From Lentzea sp. NBRC 102530 (GTDB lineage: Bacteria > Actinomycetota > Actinomycetes > Mycobacteriales > Pseudonocardiaceae): a DNA stretch of 64,000 bases. The stretch lies in the NCBI RefSeq assembly GCF_030269365.1, contig NZ_BSTF01000003.1, forward strand, positions 310,001 through 374,000, given 5' to 3'. Below, piece by piece: positions 52,924-64,000 of this stretch. Within the stretch, counting starts at the first letter, position 1, and each line of letters starts with the position of its first letter. The translations under genes were made by a program, and so were the position numbers. Below the pieces are notes generated by a model. That model saw only the letters and a program-made list of their open reading frames with translations. It had not been told where the DNA came from and did no database searches.

Positions 52924-53471
52924 GCGCGTTCGATCGTGATCCGCTCGATCTTGATGTCGTTGACCGGGCGGTCGCCCGCACCGGTCGTGGTGTTGCCGAT
53001 CGCGTCGACGACGTCGCGCGACTCCTGGTCCGCGACCTCACCGAAGATCGTGTGCTTGAAGTTCAGCCACGTCGTCGGCGCCACGGTGATGAAGAACTGG
53101 GAGCCGTTGGTGTTGGGCCCGGCGTTCGCCATCGCGAGGATGTACGGCTTGTTGAACTGGAGTTCCGAGTGGAACTCGTCGGCGAAGCGGTAGCCGGGGC
53201 CACCGCGGCCGGTGCCCGTCGGGTCACCGGTCTGGAGCATGAAGCCGGCGATGACGCGGTGGAAGAGGGTGCCGTCGTAGAACGGGCCCGACTTCGTGCC
53301 ACTCGCGTTCGCCTCGGAGTAGTCCTTGGTGCCCTCGGCGAGCCCGACGAAGTTCGACACCGTCTTGGGCGCGTGGTCGGGGAGCAGGTTGATCCGGATG
53401 TCGCCCTGCGTGGTGTGCAGGGTCGCCGTCACCTTGGTCCCGACGAGGGATTCGTTGCTGTCAGCCACCAC
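52920..53471 (-). CDS. ppiA: Cyclophilin-type peptidyl-prolyl cis-trans isomerase
   Basis: A 183-residue cytoplasmic cyclophilin that speeds proline isomerisation in protein folding. Core motifs are FHRVIAGFMLQTGDPTGTGR, GPGYRFADEF and FFITVAPTTWLNFKHTIFGE (each part of the active site). It matches the conserved ppiA near gyrA in mycobacteria. It is followed by the rhomboid gene with a 4-nt overlap. Confidence 0.96.
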   Translation of the reverse strand: MVADSNESLVGTKVTATLHTTQGDIRINLLPDHAPKTVSNFVGLAEGTKDYSEANASGTKSGPFYDGTLFHRVIAGFMLQTGDPTGTGRGGPGYRFADEFHSELQFNKPYILAMANAGPNTNGSQFFITVAPTTWLNFKHTIFGEVADQESRDVVDAIGNTTTGAGDRPVNDIKIERITIERA

Positions 53472-53561
53472 CCCATCGTGCCATCACAGGCGGAGATGTT
53501 CAGAAACGGGCACGATGGGTATCTCTATGGCATCACCGGACGACAACGTGTGGAGCACAGG

Positions 53562-54128
53562 ATGGACGAGGTGGACGTCATGACCCGCGCCGGCGAGAAC
53601 GTTGGCAAGGCTGTCGGCACCGGTCTGAAGGCCGCGCGTCAGGGTGTCGTTCGCGCTGGTCACGTCGCTGAGGCCAAGCTGGCCGACCGCGGCATCACAA
53701 CCGACCAGGTCCGCGGCGCACTCGTGGAGCGGGCCGACGCGCTCATGGGCAAGGCCGAGGACTGGGAGAAGCAGACGCGCCGCTCGCGCAAGCGGCTCGC
53801 GAAGAAGAGCGCCAAGACACGCGCCGACCTCATCGGCAAGGCGGAGGTCGTGCGCAAGGAAGTGAAGAAGGCGGCCAAGCACGCGCGCAAGGACGCCAAG
53901 GTGCGCGCCAAGGAGATCCGCAAGGCCGCGGCCCAGCTCGGTGCGGACGCGCCGAAGCGCCGCCGCTGGCCGTGGGTGCTGGGTCTGCTGATCGCGGCCG
54001 CCGCGGCGGGCTACGTCGCGATGACGCGCAGGCCGCAGGAGGTGCACCTGCAGGACGAGGAGGCGGTTCCGCACGCGGAGCCGGTCCTCAACGGCCAGGT
54101 GCCGTCCCAGAAGGAACCCGCGAAGTAG
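53562..54128 (+). CDS. Lys/Ala-rich membrane-anchored protein
   Basis: A 188-residue protein. After a short N-terminal part it has a long basic helical region (KKAAKHARKDAKVRAKEIRK) like histone-tail or coiled-coil proteins, then one membrane helix at about 140-157 and an acidic tail. ATG 53562 has GGAG 6 nt upstream; ATG 53580 in frame is possible. It is divergent from ppiA. Its function is unknown; the basic helical part could bind nucleic acid or the membrane surface. Confidence 0.78.
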   Translation: MDEVDVMTRAGENVGKAVGTGLKAARQGVVRAGHVAEAKLADRGITTDQVRGALVERADALMGKAEDWEKQTRRSRKRLAKKSAKTRADLIGKAEVVRKEVKKAAKHARKDAKVRAKEIRKAAAQLGADAPKRRRWPWVLGLLIAAAAAGYVAMTRRPQEVHLQDEEAVPHAEPVLNGQVPSQKEPAK

Positions 54129-54130
54129 GT

Positions 54131-54196
54131 TCTGAACGCTGAACGCCCCCGTCGTCTCCCTGCAGGTGGAGACGACGGGGGCGTTCGGCGTTCAGA
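54131..54196. terminator. Very long (29-bp) bidirectional terminator hairpin
   Basis: Stem bases 54131-54159 pair with 54168-54196 with only one G-U position and an 8-nt loop. The left arm begins 2 nt after the plus-strand stop and the right arm runs into the stop of the convergent lipoprotein gene. Confidence 0.85.
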
Positions 54197-54725
54197 GCTC
54201 GAGCCCCTTGATCGCCTCCTCGGCGATGCGACGAGCCTTGATCGACTGCTTCTGGTTGGTCGTCACCACCACGGCCGCCTCGCCCTTGCCGACGGCGTAG
54301 ACGACGCCGGCGTCGCTGCTGACGTACCCTCCGGTCCACCCGGTGGGCGCGGTGGCGGGCTGCGAACCGTCCGGCGCCGCCTCGTTCACGATGAGCTTCG
54401 CGACCCGCTCGTCCCCCACGTAGACCCGCACGGTCAACTGGACCTCAGTTGCGTTGGCGTAGAAAAAGCACGCAGGGTGAGGCTGATCCGTTGACAGTTT
54501 CACTTTGGGTACACGCTGCCCGTTGGCCTCCGCGACGAATCCGGTCGCCAGGTACGGGCACGTGCCGTCGGTCGCGGGCTGGGGCGCGGGCGGCACGGTC
54601 GGAGCAGCGCTGGTCGTCGTGGTGACCTGCTGGGTCTGGGTGGTCGGCACCGGCACGTCTTGGGCGACCTGAGAGCCGCAGGCGGCGAGGACGCCGAGCA
54701 GGGGCAGCAACAGTGCTCGTTTCAT
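54192..54725 (-). CDS. Lipoprotein, DUF2020-like
   Basis: A 177-residue exported protein. The signal ends in a lipobox LAAC with Cys at about 16, followed by a Thr/Pro-rich linker and a domain starting TCPYLATGFVAEANGQRVPK with a further Cys (HPACFFY). This pattern resembles DUF2020 lipoproteins of actinomycetes as I recall. ATG 54725 gives a proper lipoprotein signal. The 3' end lies within the long terminator hairpin. Ligand and role are unknown. Confidence 0.82.
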   Translation of the reverse strand: MKRALLLPLLGVLAACGSQVAQDVPVPTTQTQQVTTTTSAAPTVPPAPQPATDGTCPYLATGFVAEANGQRVPKVKLSTDQPHPACFFYANATEVQLTVRVYVGDERVAKLIVNEAAPDGSQPATAPTGWTGGYVSSDAGVVYAVGKGEAAVVVTTNQKQSIKARRIAEEAIKGLEL

Positions 54726-54833
54726 AGGGGCAACAGTCAACCAGATACCAAAAGCGCCTCAACCGGGACACTCTAAATTGGTCCATACCTTTTGTGCCTT
54801 TGCCCCCTCCCCCGCCATGGAAGGACTCAGCGC

Positions 54834-55226
54834 ATGGAGTTCCTCGAGCAACGACGTGAGCACGCCCTGGCTCTCTTCCGCATCATCATCGGTCTGTTCT
54901 TCGTGTTCCACGGGGTGCAGAAGCTCTCCAAGGGAGTCGACTTCCTCGCCTGGCCGTCGGGCCCGGTCACCCTGATCGAACTGATCGGCGGCGGCCTCAT
55001 CCTCATCGGCCTGTGGACACGCTGGGCGGCCCTGATCAGCTCCGGTGCCATGGCCTACGCCTACTTCGTGGTGCACCAGCCCAAGGCCCTGCTGCCGATC
55101 GAGAACGGCGGCGAACTGGCGGCCGTCTACTCGTGGGCCTTCCTGCTGCTCGTGTTCACGGGCGCCGGCGCCTGGAGCATCGACACGATCCGCAAGTCGT
55201 CGAAGAAGTCACTGGCTGCGGCGTGA
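54834..55226 (+). CDS. DoxX-family membrane protein
   Basis: A 130-residue protein with four helices. The first has the DoxX pattern LFRIIIGLFFVFHGVQKL, and the core ELIGGGLILIGLWTRWAA is typical. DoxX proteins take part in redox/thiol homeostasis at the membrane in mycobacteria (with SseA and SodA); the partners are not seen here. ATG 54834. A hairpin terminator follows. Confidence 0.92.
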   Translation: MEFLEQRREHALALFRIIIGLFFVFHGVQKLSKGVDFLAWPSGPVTLIELIGGGLILIGLWTRWAALISSGAMAYAYFVVHQPKALLPIENGGELAAVYSWAFLLLVFTGAGAWSIDTIRKSSKKSLAAA

Positions 55227-55249
55227 CGCCATGACCAACACCCGCTGAG

Positions 55250-55277
55250 GCCCCGTTCGCAACGCCGCGAACGGGGC
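55250..55277 (+). terminator. Terminator after the DoxX gene
   Basis: Perfect 11-bp stem GCCCCGTTCGC/GCGAACGGGGC with loop AACGCC, followed by TTCC. Confidence 0.75.
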
Positions 55278-55295
55278 TTCCGCACATCCAGCCGG

Positions 55296-55727
55296 CTACT
55301 GCTGTCCGGGAGAACGCACCCGCGGCGCATGACGCTCCCCCGGCTCCAGGGCACCTCGCCAGTACCGGAAGACCGTTCCCTGAACCACCTCGACCCCACC
55401 GGCCGCCACCAGACACGTCACCGGTTCCACGCCACCGGCCTCAGCTTCGAAGGAGACCAGGATGCCCGGTGCTTCGCCGAACCGCCGCGTGACGGCCTCG
55501 ATCTCGTCCGGTCGCGGCGCACGGAAAACGGGGTCCTGGAACGCGGTTGGGCACTGCACGAACAAAGGATCCGAGAACACGAGCTCGAGCCCATGTGAGT
55601 AGGTCAGGTCGTGCCCGGCACCCAGCCGCAGCTCCCCCGCATCGCAGGAAACCACGTCCCAGTCCCACCAGGACCCGTCCGGCAGTTCGACCACGGCACC
55701 AACAACCTGGCGCTCTTGCGGCAACAC
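55296..55727 (-). CDS. Hypothetical protein
   Basis: A 143-residue soluble protein, beta-rich, acidic, starting MLPQERQVVGAVVELPDGSW. GTG 55727 has a G-rich site upstream (GGGGGG); the longer frame to 55850 has an implausible Arg-rich extension overlapping a repeat element. No domain or partner is recognised. Confidence 0.68.
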   Translation of the reverse strand: MLPQERQVVGAVVELPDGSWWDWDVVSCDAGELRLGAGHDLTYSHGLELVFSDPLFVQCPTAFQDPVFRAPRPDEIEAVTRRFGEAPGILVSFEAEAGGVEPVTCLVAAGGVEVVQGTVFRYWRGALEPGERHAPRVRSPGQQ

Positions 55728-55823
55728 GGCGCACCCCCCACGCTCAACCGCCCCGAAGCTACGCCGAAGGCAGGGCACCGCGCGACGGGATGAGGCCTGC
55801 CGACGCCGAAGGCGAGGCGGCCT

Positions 55824-55876
55824 GGGGTCCGGGGGCCTTGCCCCCGGCATGGGGTTCTGGGGGCTCAGCCCCCAGA
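55824..55876. repeat. Double-hairpin repeat element, copy 1
   Basis: GGGGTCC, then CCGGGGG-CCTTG-CCCCCGG, a short spacer, and TGGGGGC-TCA-GCCCCCA followed by GAAAAC. Copy 2 lies at 56255-56304. This GGGTCCGGGGG...CCCCCAGA arrangement is a dispersed element in several actinomycetes (recalled). Confidence 0.7.
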
Positions 55877-55938
55877 AAACACTTCGGGCCGAGGAGGTCT
55901 GCGCTTTCCGCAGACACTCCTCGACCCGAGGAACGAAA

Positions 55939-56011
55939 TGGAGACGAGGGGAATCGAACCCCTAACCCCCGCCTTGCAAAGGCGGTGCTCTGCCAATTGA
56001 GCTACGTCCCC
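55939..56011 (-). tRNA. tRNA-Ala (anticodon TGC)
   Basis: A 73-nt tRNA on the minus strand. Acceptor GGGGACG/CGTCTCC with one G-U, discriminator A. The anticodon stem CCGCC/GGCGG encloses TTTGCAA. It lies with tRNA-Ile after gyrA, as in mycobacteria. Confidence 0.97.
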
Positions 56012-56048
56012 GCGCCTGAGGGCGGCTGGCCGCCCGTCAAGGCAAAGA

Positions 56049-56171
56049 TCAGTCGGTGGGGGCGGTGGCCTCGCGCCACAGGTCCGCGTCGGCCTTGGCC
56101 GAACGGCTGCGCTTCACGAAGAACAGGACCGCACCGGCGACCACGACGAGTGCGATGATCTTCTTAGCCAC
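56049..56171 (-). CDS. DLW-39 family mini-protein
   Basis: A 40-residue protein from GTG 56171 to TGA 56051-56049, with GGGAGGG about 7 nt upstream of the start. It has the pattern KKIIALVVVAGAVLFFVKRSR, a membrane helix, then the DLW motif (KADADLWREATAPTD) that names this actinobacterial family. It lies between tRNA-Ile and tRNA-Ala, the usual place for this gene. Function is unknown. Confidence 0.88.
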   Translation of the reverse strand: MAKKIIALVVVAGAVLFFVKRSRSAKADADLWREATAPTD

Positions 56172-56254
56172 TTCGAATCCCTCCCAAGACCAAAAAGTAA
56201 GCGACCCCATCACGTTACAGCAAGCAGAAACCTACCGGCTGATCAACTGTGATG

Positions 56255-56304
56255 GGGGTCCGGGGGTGTCCCCCGGCCGGGGGTCTGGGGGCTCGGCCCC
56301 CAGA
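56255..56304. repeat. Double-hairpin repeat element, copy 2
   Basis: GGGGTCC, CCGGGGG-TGT-CCCCCGG, CCGGGGGTC, then TGGGGGC-TCG-GCCCCCA and GAGAAAG. The unit has the same architecture as copy 1, 430 bp away, and the two flank tRNA-Ala and the DLW-39 gene. Confidence 0.7.
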
Positions 56305-56369
56305 GAAAGAAACGATGATTCGGCTAACGGTTGGCGCATTCCGCCAACATGAATATCCGCCGAATCGAG

Positions 56370-56443
56370 TGGGCCTAGGAGGACTTGAACCTCCGACCTC
56401 TTCATTATCAGTGAAGCGCTCTAACCGCCTGAGCTATAGGCCC
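56370..56443 (-). tRNA. tRNA-Ile (anticodon GAT)
   Basis: A 74-nt tRNA on the minus strand. Acceptor GGGCCTA/TAGGCCC, discriminator A; anticodon stem CTTCA/TGAAG around CTGATAA gives GAT. It follows the DUF3566 gene. Confidence 0.97.
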
Positions 56444-56513
56444 TCGATCATCACCCCTTGGGGCAACGAGGAGAACCTTACAGGATCGCCCTTCGCTGCC
56501 CCAAATCAGGGGG

Positions 56514-57545
56514 TCACTCTCGTTCGGACAACGTCAGTTCGAGGCCACCGGCCAGGTCCGCGGACACGTTGTAGACGAACGCGCCGACGGTTGCGAGGGC
56601 CGTGAACAGGACGATGTTGACCGCGCCGATGATCGCCGAGACGCCGAAGACGCGACCCGCGCTGATCAGCGGTTCACCCGGCTCGTTGGCCTGGAGCAGG
56701 TCGTTCGCGGTGCTGTTGATCTTGTCCCAGACGCCCATGCCGTGCAGGACGCCGTAGAGGACGCCGACCGCCACGAGCCAGACGAAGAACAGGGCCACGC
56801 CCAGCACCAGGGCGAGCTTGAGGACCGACCACGGGTCGACGCGCTTCACCTGGAGCGAGGCGCGGCGGGGGCCGCGGCCGGGGCGGCGGGCCGACGGGGC
56901 GGAGGCCGCAGGGCGTGAGCCGCCGGCGCCCATGTTCACGGACGTGCGGCTGCTGCCCAGGCCCACCGGCACCGCGGAGCCCGTGACCACGGGCTTCTGC
57001 ACCTTCACGGTGTCCGGGTCGGTGACCGGGAAGGCCGGAGCGGACTCCGCGGCGGACGGGACCGGGGGTGCGGCCGGGGCCGTGTACGTCTCGGTCGCGT
57101 CCTGCTGGGCGGCTTCCGTGTCGTTCGTCACCCGCTGCCAGGGCGGCGGGGCCGAGACGACGACCGGCTCGTCGGCGACGGGCGCCGAGGTGACCGGAGC
57201 CGACGTCGGGGCCGGGGTGGCCGCGGGCGCCGGCGTGGACGGCGGGGTGTTGAGCGAGACGGTCTTCTCCCCGACTGCGGGAGCGGCCTTCTCGACCTTC
57301 TCCGCCGGCTTTTCCGCCGGCTTCTCTGCGGGAGCGGCGGCAGCGGTGGTGGCCTCCTTGGCCTTCTCCGCCGACACCGGCTTGGTCTTGTCCTGCGCGG
57401 TTCCACCCGAGGAACCGGAGGCCGGTGCCGCGGCCGAGTCCGCCTTCTTCTCCGCCTGCTTGGACGCGGAGTTCTGCGGAGTCGGCTTGGTGATGACCGC
57501 GGTCTTGTCCGCGTCCCGACCTTCGCGGTTCTCGGGTGGAGTCAC
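56514..57545 (-). CDS. DUF3566 membrane protein
   Basis: A 343-residue protein. A long Ala/Pro/Lys/Thr-rich cytoplasmic N-terminus (about 1-220) precedes the DUF3566 core [20 protein letters not shown] with two membrane helices (about 233-258 and 300-325). It corresponds to M. tuberculosis Rv0007 directly after gyrA. Function is unknown; position suggests expression with gyrase. It is 34 nt downstream of gyrA. Confidence 0.94.
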   Translation of the reverse strand: MTPPENREGRDADKTAVITKPTPQNSASKQAEKKADSAAAPASGSSGGTAQDKTKPVSAEKAKEATTAAAAPAEKPAEKPAEKVEKAAPAVGEKTVSLNTPPSTPAPAATPAPTSAPVTSAPVADEPVVVSAPPPWQRVTNDTEAAQQDATETYTAPAAPPVPSAAESAPAFPVTDPDTVKVQKPVVTGSAVPVGLGSSRTSVNMGAGGSRPAASAPSARRPGRGPRRASLQVKRVDPWSVLKLALVLGVALFFVWLVAVGVLYGVLHGMGVWDKINSTANDLLQANEPGEPLISAGRVFGVSAIIGAVNIVLFTALATVGAFVYNVSADLAGGLELTLSERE

Positions 57546-57579
57546 GAGCTTGTCCTTGACCTCTCGCTAACGATTCCGA

Positions 57580-60123
<2,544 letters not shown>

Positions 60124-60178
60124 TGTTCTCTTTCCTTCTCGCCAGAAACGATCACGTGCCTAGGGATCGAGCTCGGAC

Positions 60179-62267
<2,089 letters not shown>

Positions 62268-62398
62268 GGACACCTTTGATTCGGTCACAGAGCGCCTCAA
62301 GCGGCGCCGGACGGGTCAGGACGGCTGAAACGGGGGTTTAAATCCGCAGGTGAACGCTCATTGAGCCACAGAACGGCCGCTGAGCGCCTCGCGGGACC

Positions 62399-63058
62399 TC
62401 ACCCGTAGGTGTCACGCGGACCGCGCCCAGGCGCGTGCCTGGGGCCGTGTCGCCAGCTCGGCGCGTCCGGTCCCTTGATCTTGAGCCGTTTGACGACGCC
62501 GTGGCCGACGCCCGCGGCGATCCGCTTGAGCAGGTCGCGCTGCAGGAGGCGCAGCTGGGTGGCCCACGCCGTCGACGACGCCTGGACCGTCAGTTCCCCG
62601 TCACTGAGCGCGATCGGTTTCGCGTGCTCGGCGACGTCCTCGCCCACTAATTTTGCCCAACGACCGAAGACCTGACCACCCTGGAGTTGCTCGACCCAGC
62701 CCCGGTCGGCGGCGATCCTGGACGCGATCCGGCCGAGGGGCTGGGGGTCGCGGTCGTCGGGGCCGGCACCGGACCAGCGACGCCGGCTGCGGTTGACCGG
62801 ACGGCCCTTCGACTTGCTCCCGGGCACCCGCCCGCGGGCCTTCGCGCTGGCTTTCGCGGCCTCCAGAGCGGCCCGCGCGAGGTCCGACCCCTTCAGTGGC
62901 TCACCCTCAGGTGTGAATGAACCTGTGGACAAGTCCGGATTTGTGACGGAGTTATCCACACCATCCACAGACTTGTCCCCAGATGTGTGGGCGGACACAC
63001 CCGATCGAGCTACATGTGGGGACTTCGAACCCCCAGAGTCAGCCTCTGAGTCAGACAC
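62399..63058 (-). CDS. DUF721 (DciA-like) protein
   Basis: A 219-residue protein. The N-terminal half is polar and variable; the C-terminal half (about 110-195) is the DUF721 domain ([20 protein letters not shown], then [14 protein letters not shown]). DciA-type DUF721 proteins load or operate the replicative helicase in bacteria lacking DnaC. GTG 63058 overlaps the recF stop by 8 nt. Several DnaA boxes lie in its 5' coding part. The recF-DUF721-gyrB order is as in mycobacteria. Confidence 0.93.
   Translation of the reverse strand: MSDSEADSGGSKSPHVARSGVSAHTSGDKSVDGVDNSVTNPDLSTGSFTPEGEPLKGSDLARAALEAAKASAKARGRVPGSKSKGRPVNRSRRRWSGAGPDDRDPQPLGRIASRIAADRGWVEQLQGGQVFGRWAKLVGEDVAEHAKPIALSDGELTVQASSTAWATQLRLLQRDLLKRIAAGVGHGVVKRLKIKGPDAPSWRHGPRHAPGRGPRDTYG
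62924..62981. promoter_or_regulatory. DnaA-box cluster inside the DUF721 coding region
   Basis: TGTGGACAA at 62924-62932 (perfect, reverse), TTATCCACA at 62952-62960 (perfect E. coli-type box, forward) and TTGTCCCCA at 62973-62981 (one mismatch). All fall in the variable N-terminal part of the gene, within 58 bp. Confidence 0.55.
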
Positions 63059-64000
63059 GTCGCACCTCCCCGCCGTGCACCTCGAACCGGGCACCGTTCA
63101 GCTCGTCCGGAACGTCCTCCGCCACCGCCGCGGTGATCAGCACCTGCTCGGCGGCGGCCGCCACCTTGGCCAGTTGCTGACGCCGGCCGCGGTCGAGTTC
63201 CGCGAACACATCGTCCAGCACAAGCACCGGTTCGATGCCGTCGACACGCATCAGCTCGTACCCCCCGAGCCGCAGCGCGAGCGCGAACGACCATGACTCT
63301 CCGTGACTGGCGTAGCCCTTCGCGGGGAGTTCGCCGAGCGTCAGGTCGAGGTCGTCCCGGTGGGGACCGACGAGACACACGCCGCGTTCGATCTCCTGCT
63401 TGCGCACCCGGTCGAGCTCCGCCAGCAGCAGGTCCTCGATGCTCTCCCTGTCTTCCGGCAGGTCGCCGACGCTCGACCGGTACGAGATGAGCGCCGGACG
63501 CGACTCCGGAGCGACCTCCGCGTACGCCGAGGTCACGTGGTCCGCCATGTCGCGGACCAGCTTCAACCGCGCGGCCAGCAGCTCCGCGCCGTGCTTCGCG
63601 AGGTGCCCGTCCCAGACGTCGAGCGTCGAGAGGTCCGCCGACCGCGAATGCTTCACCGTCTTCAACAACGCGCTGCGCTGCTTGAGGACACGGTCGTAGT
63701 CACTGCGGACACCGGCATAACGCGGCGCGCGCAGCACGAGCATCTCGTCGAGGAACCTGCGCCGGTCGCTCGGATCGCCCCTCACGAGAGAGAGGTCCTC
63801 CGGTGCGAACAGCACCGTGCGAAGAATCCCGAGCACGTCACGCGGACGCGGCACCGGACCCCGGTTGATCCGCGCCCGGTTCGACTTGCCGGCCGTGATC
63901 TCCAGTTCCACGAGCAGCTCGCGGTCCTCGTTGACCACGGCCGCCCGCACCACGGCGCGCTGGGCGCCGTGCCGGATCAGCGGTGCGTCGCTGGACACGC
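63051..64000 (-). CDS. recF: RecF recombination protein, 5' end beyond the window
   Basis: The last about 316 residues of RecF, an SMC-like ATPase that loads RecA at gaps through RecOR. Visible features are [28 protein letters not shown] and the C-terminal Walker B/D-loop [18 protein letters not shown]. The Walker A motif and N-terminus lie past base 64000. The stop overlaps the DUF721 start, indicating coupling. dnaN and dnaA are expected beyond. Confidence 0.97.
   Translation of the reverse strand, partial: VSSDAPLIRHGAQRAVVRAAVVNEDRELLVELEITAGKSNRARINRGPVPRPRDVLGILRTVLFAPEDLSLVRGDPSDRRRFLDEMLVLRAPRYAGVRSDYDRVLKQRSALLKTVKHSRSADLSTLDVWDGHLAKHGAELLAARLKLVRDMADHVTSAYAEVAPESRPALISYRSSVGDLPEDRESIEDLLLAELDRVRKQEIERGVCLVGPHRDDLDLTLGELPAKGYASHGESWSFALALRLGGYELMRVDGIEPVLVLDDVFAELDRGRRQQLAKVAAAAEQVLITAAVAEDVPDELNGARFEVHGGEVRRV

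Overview
The window is very GC-rich actinobacterial chromosome. Gene content, mycobacterial-type gene order around gyrA/gyrB, DUF397/DUF5753 regulator pairs and GTG/TTG starts suggest a filamentous member of Pseudonocardiales (Lentzea/Saccharothrix-like). That placement is inference, since no rRNA gene is present. The right end runs gyrA, gyrB, a dciA-like DUF721 gene and the 3' part of recF, all on the minus strand, so the replication origin should lie a few kb beyond base 64000.

Left part (1-37 kb, accessory and housekeeping mix): msrA with a coupled unknown gene; a plus-strand envelope/glycan locus (1870-10949) with two paralogous single-pass membrane proteins around a triple-domain glycosyltransferase-glycosyltransferase-FkbM methyltransferase, then three acyltransferase-3 type membrane proteins; an XRE/DUF397 regulator pair; two small secreted proteins; gamma-glutamyltransferase; an SDR; a TM0106-type RecB-like nuclease; a BCCT transporter; a copper block (membrane protein, YcnI, CopC, CopD); a LysR/SDR divergent pair; an XRE-TPR regulator; two small unknown genes followed by a structured RNA that looks like a 6C RNA; a beta-glucosidase/MFS/SDR operon with a divergent TetR; a deaminase/aldolase-like gene divergent from a lactone-oxidase-type flavoprotein; and several oxidoreductases.

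Right part (37.5-64 kb) is the conserved actinobacterial origin-proximal core, in reverse order relative to M. tuberculosis: tRNA-Leu, then the cell-wall/division signalling operon fhaA-fhaB-pstP-rodA-pbpA-pknA-pknB, trpG/pabA, fprA (frameshifted at its 3' end and preceded by an IdeR/DtxR-like box), a class E sortase with a small membrane partner, crgA, a PH-domain protein, rhomboid protease, ppiA, small membrane proteins and lipoprotein, tRNA-Ala, a DLW-39 mini-protein, tRNA-Ile, a DUF3566 membrane protein, gyrA, gyrB, DUF721 and recF. FHA adaptors, the PP2C phosphatase and the two Ser/Thr kinases are expected to control RodA/PbpA-driven peptidoglycan growth, with CrgA nearby acting in division.

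Signals not explained by ordinary genes include: clusters of DnaA boxes in the crgA/PH-protein gap and inside the DUF721 gene; a three-hairpin RNA plus terminator at 27.8-28.0 kb; several perfect palindromes in promoter regions; repeated double-hairpin elements flanking tRNA-Ala; and the envelope locus with its paralogous domain pair and an acyltransferase-like protein that has lost its catalytic Arg/His.
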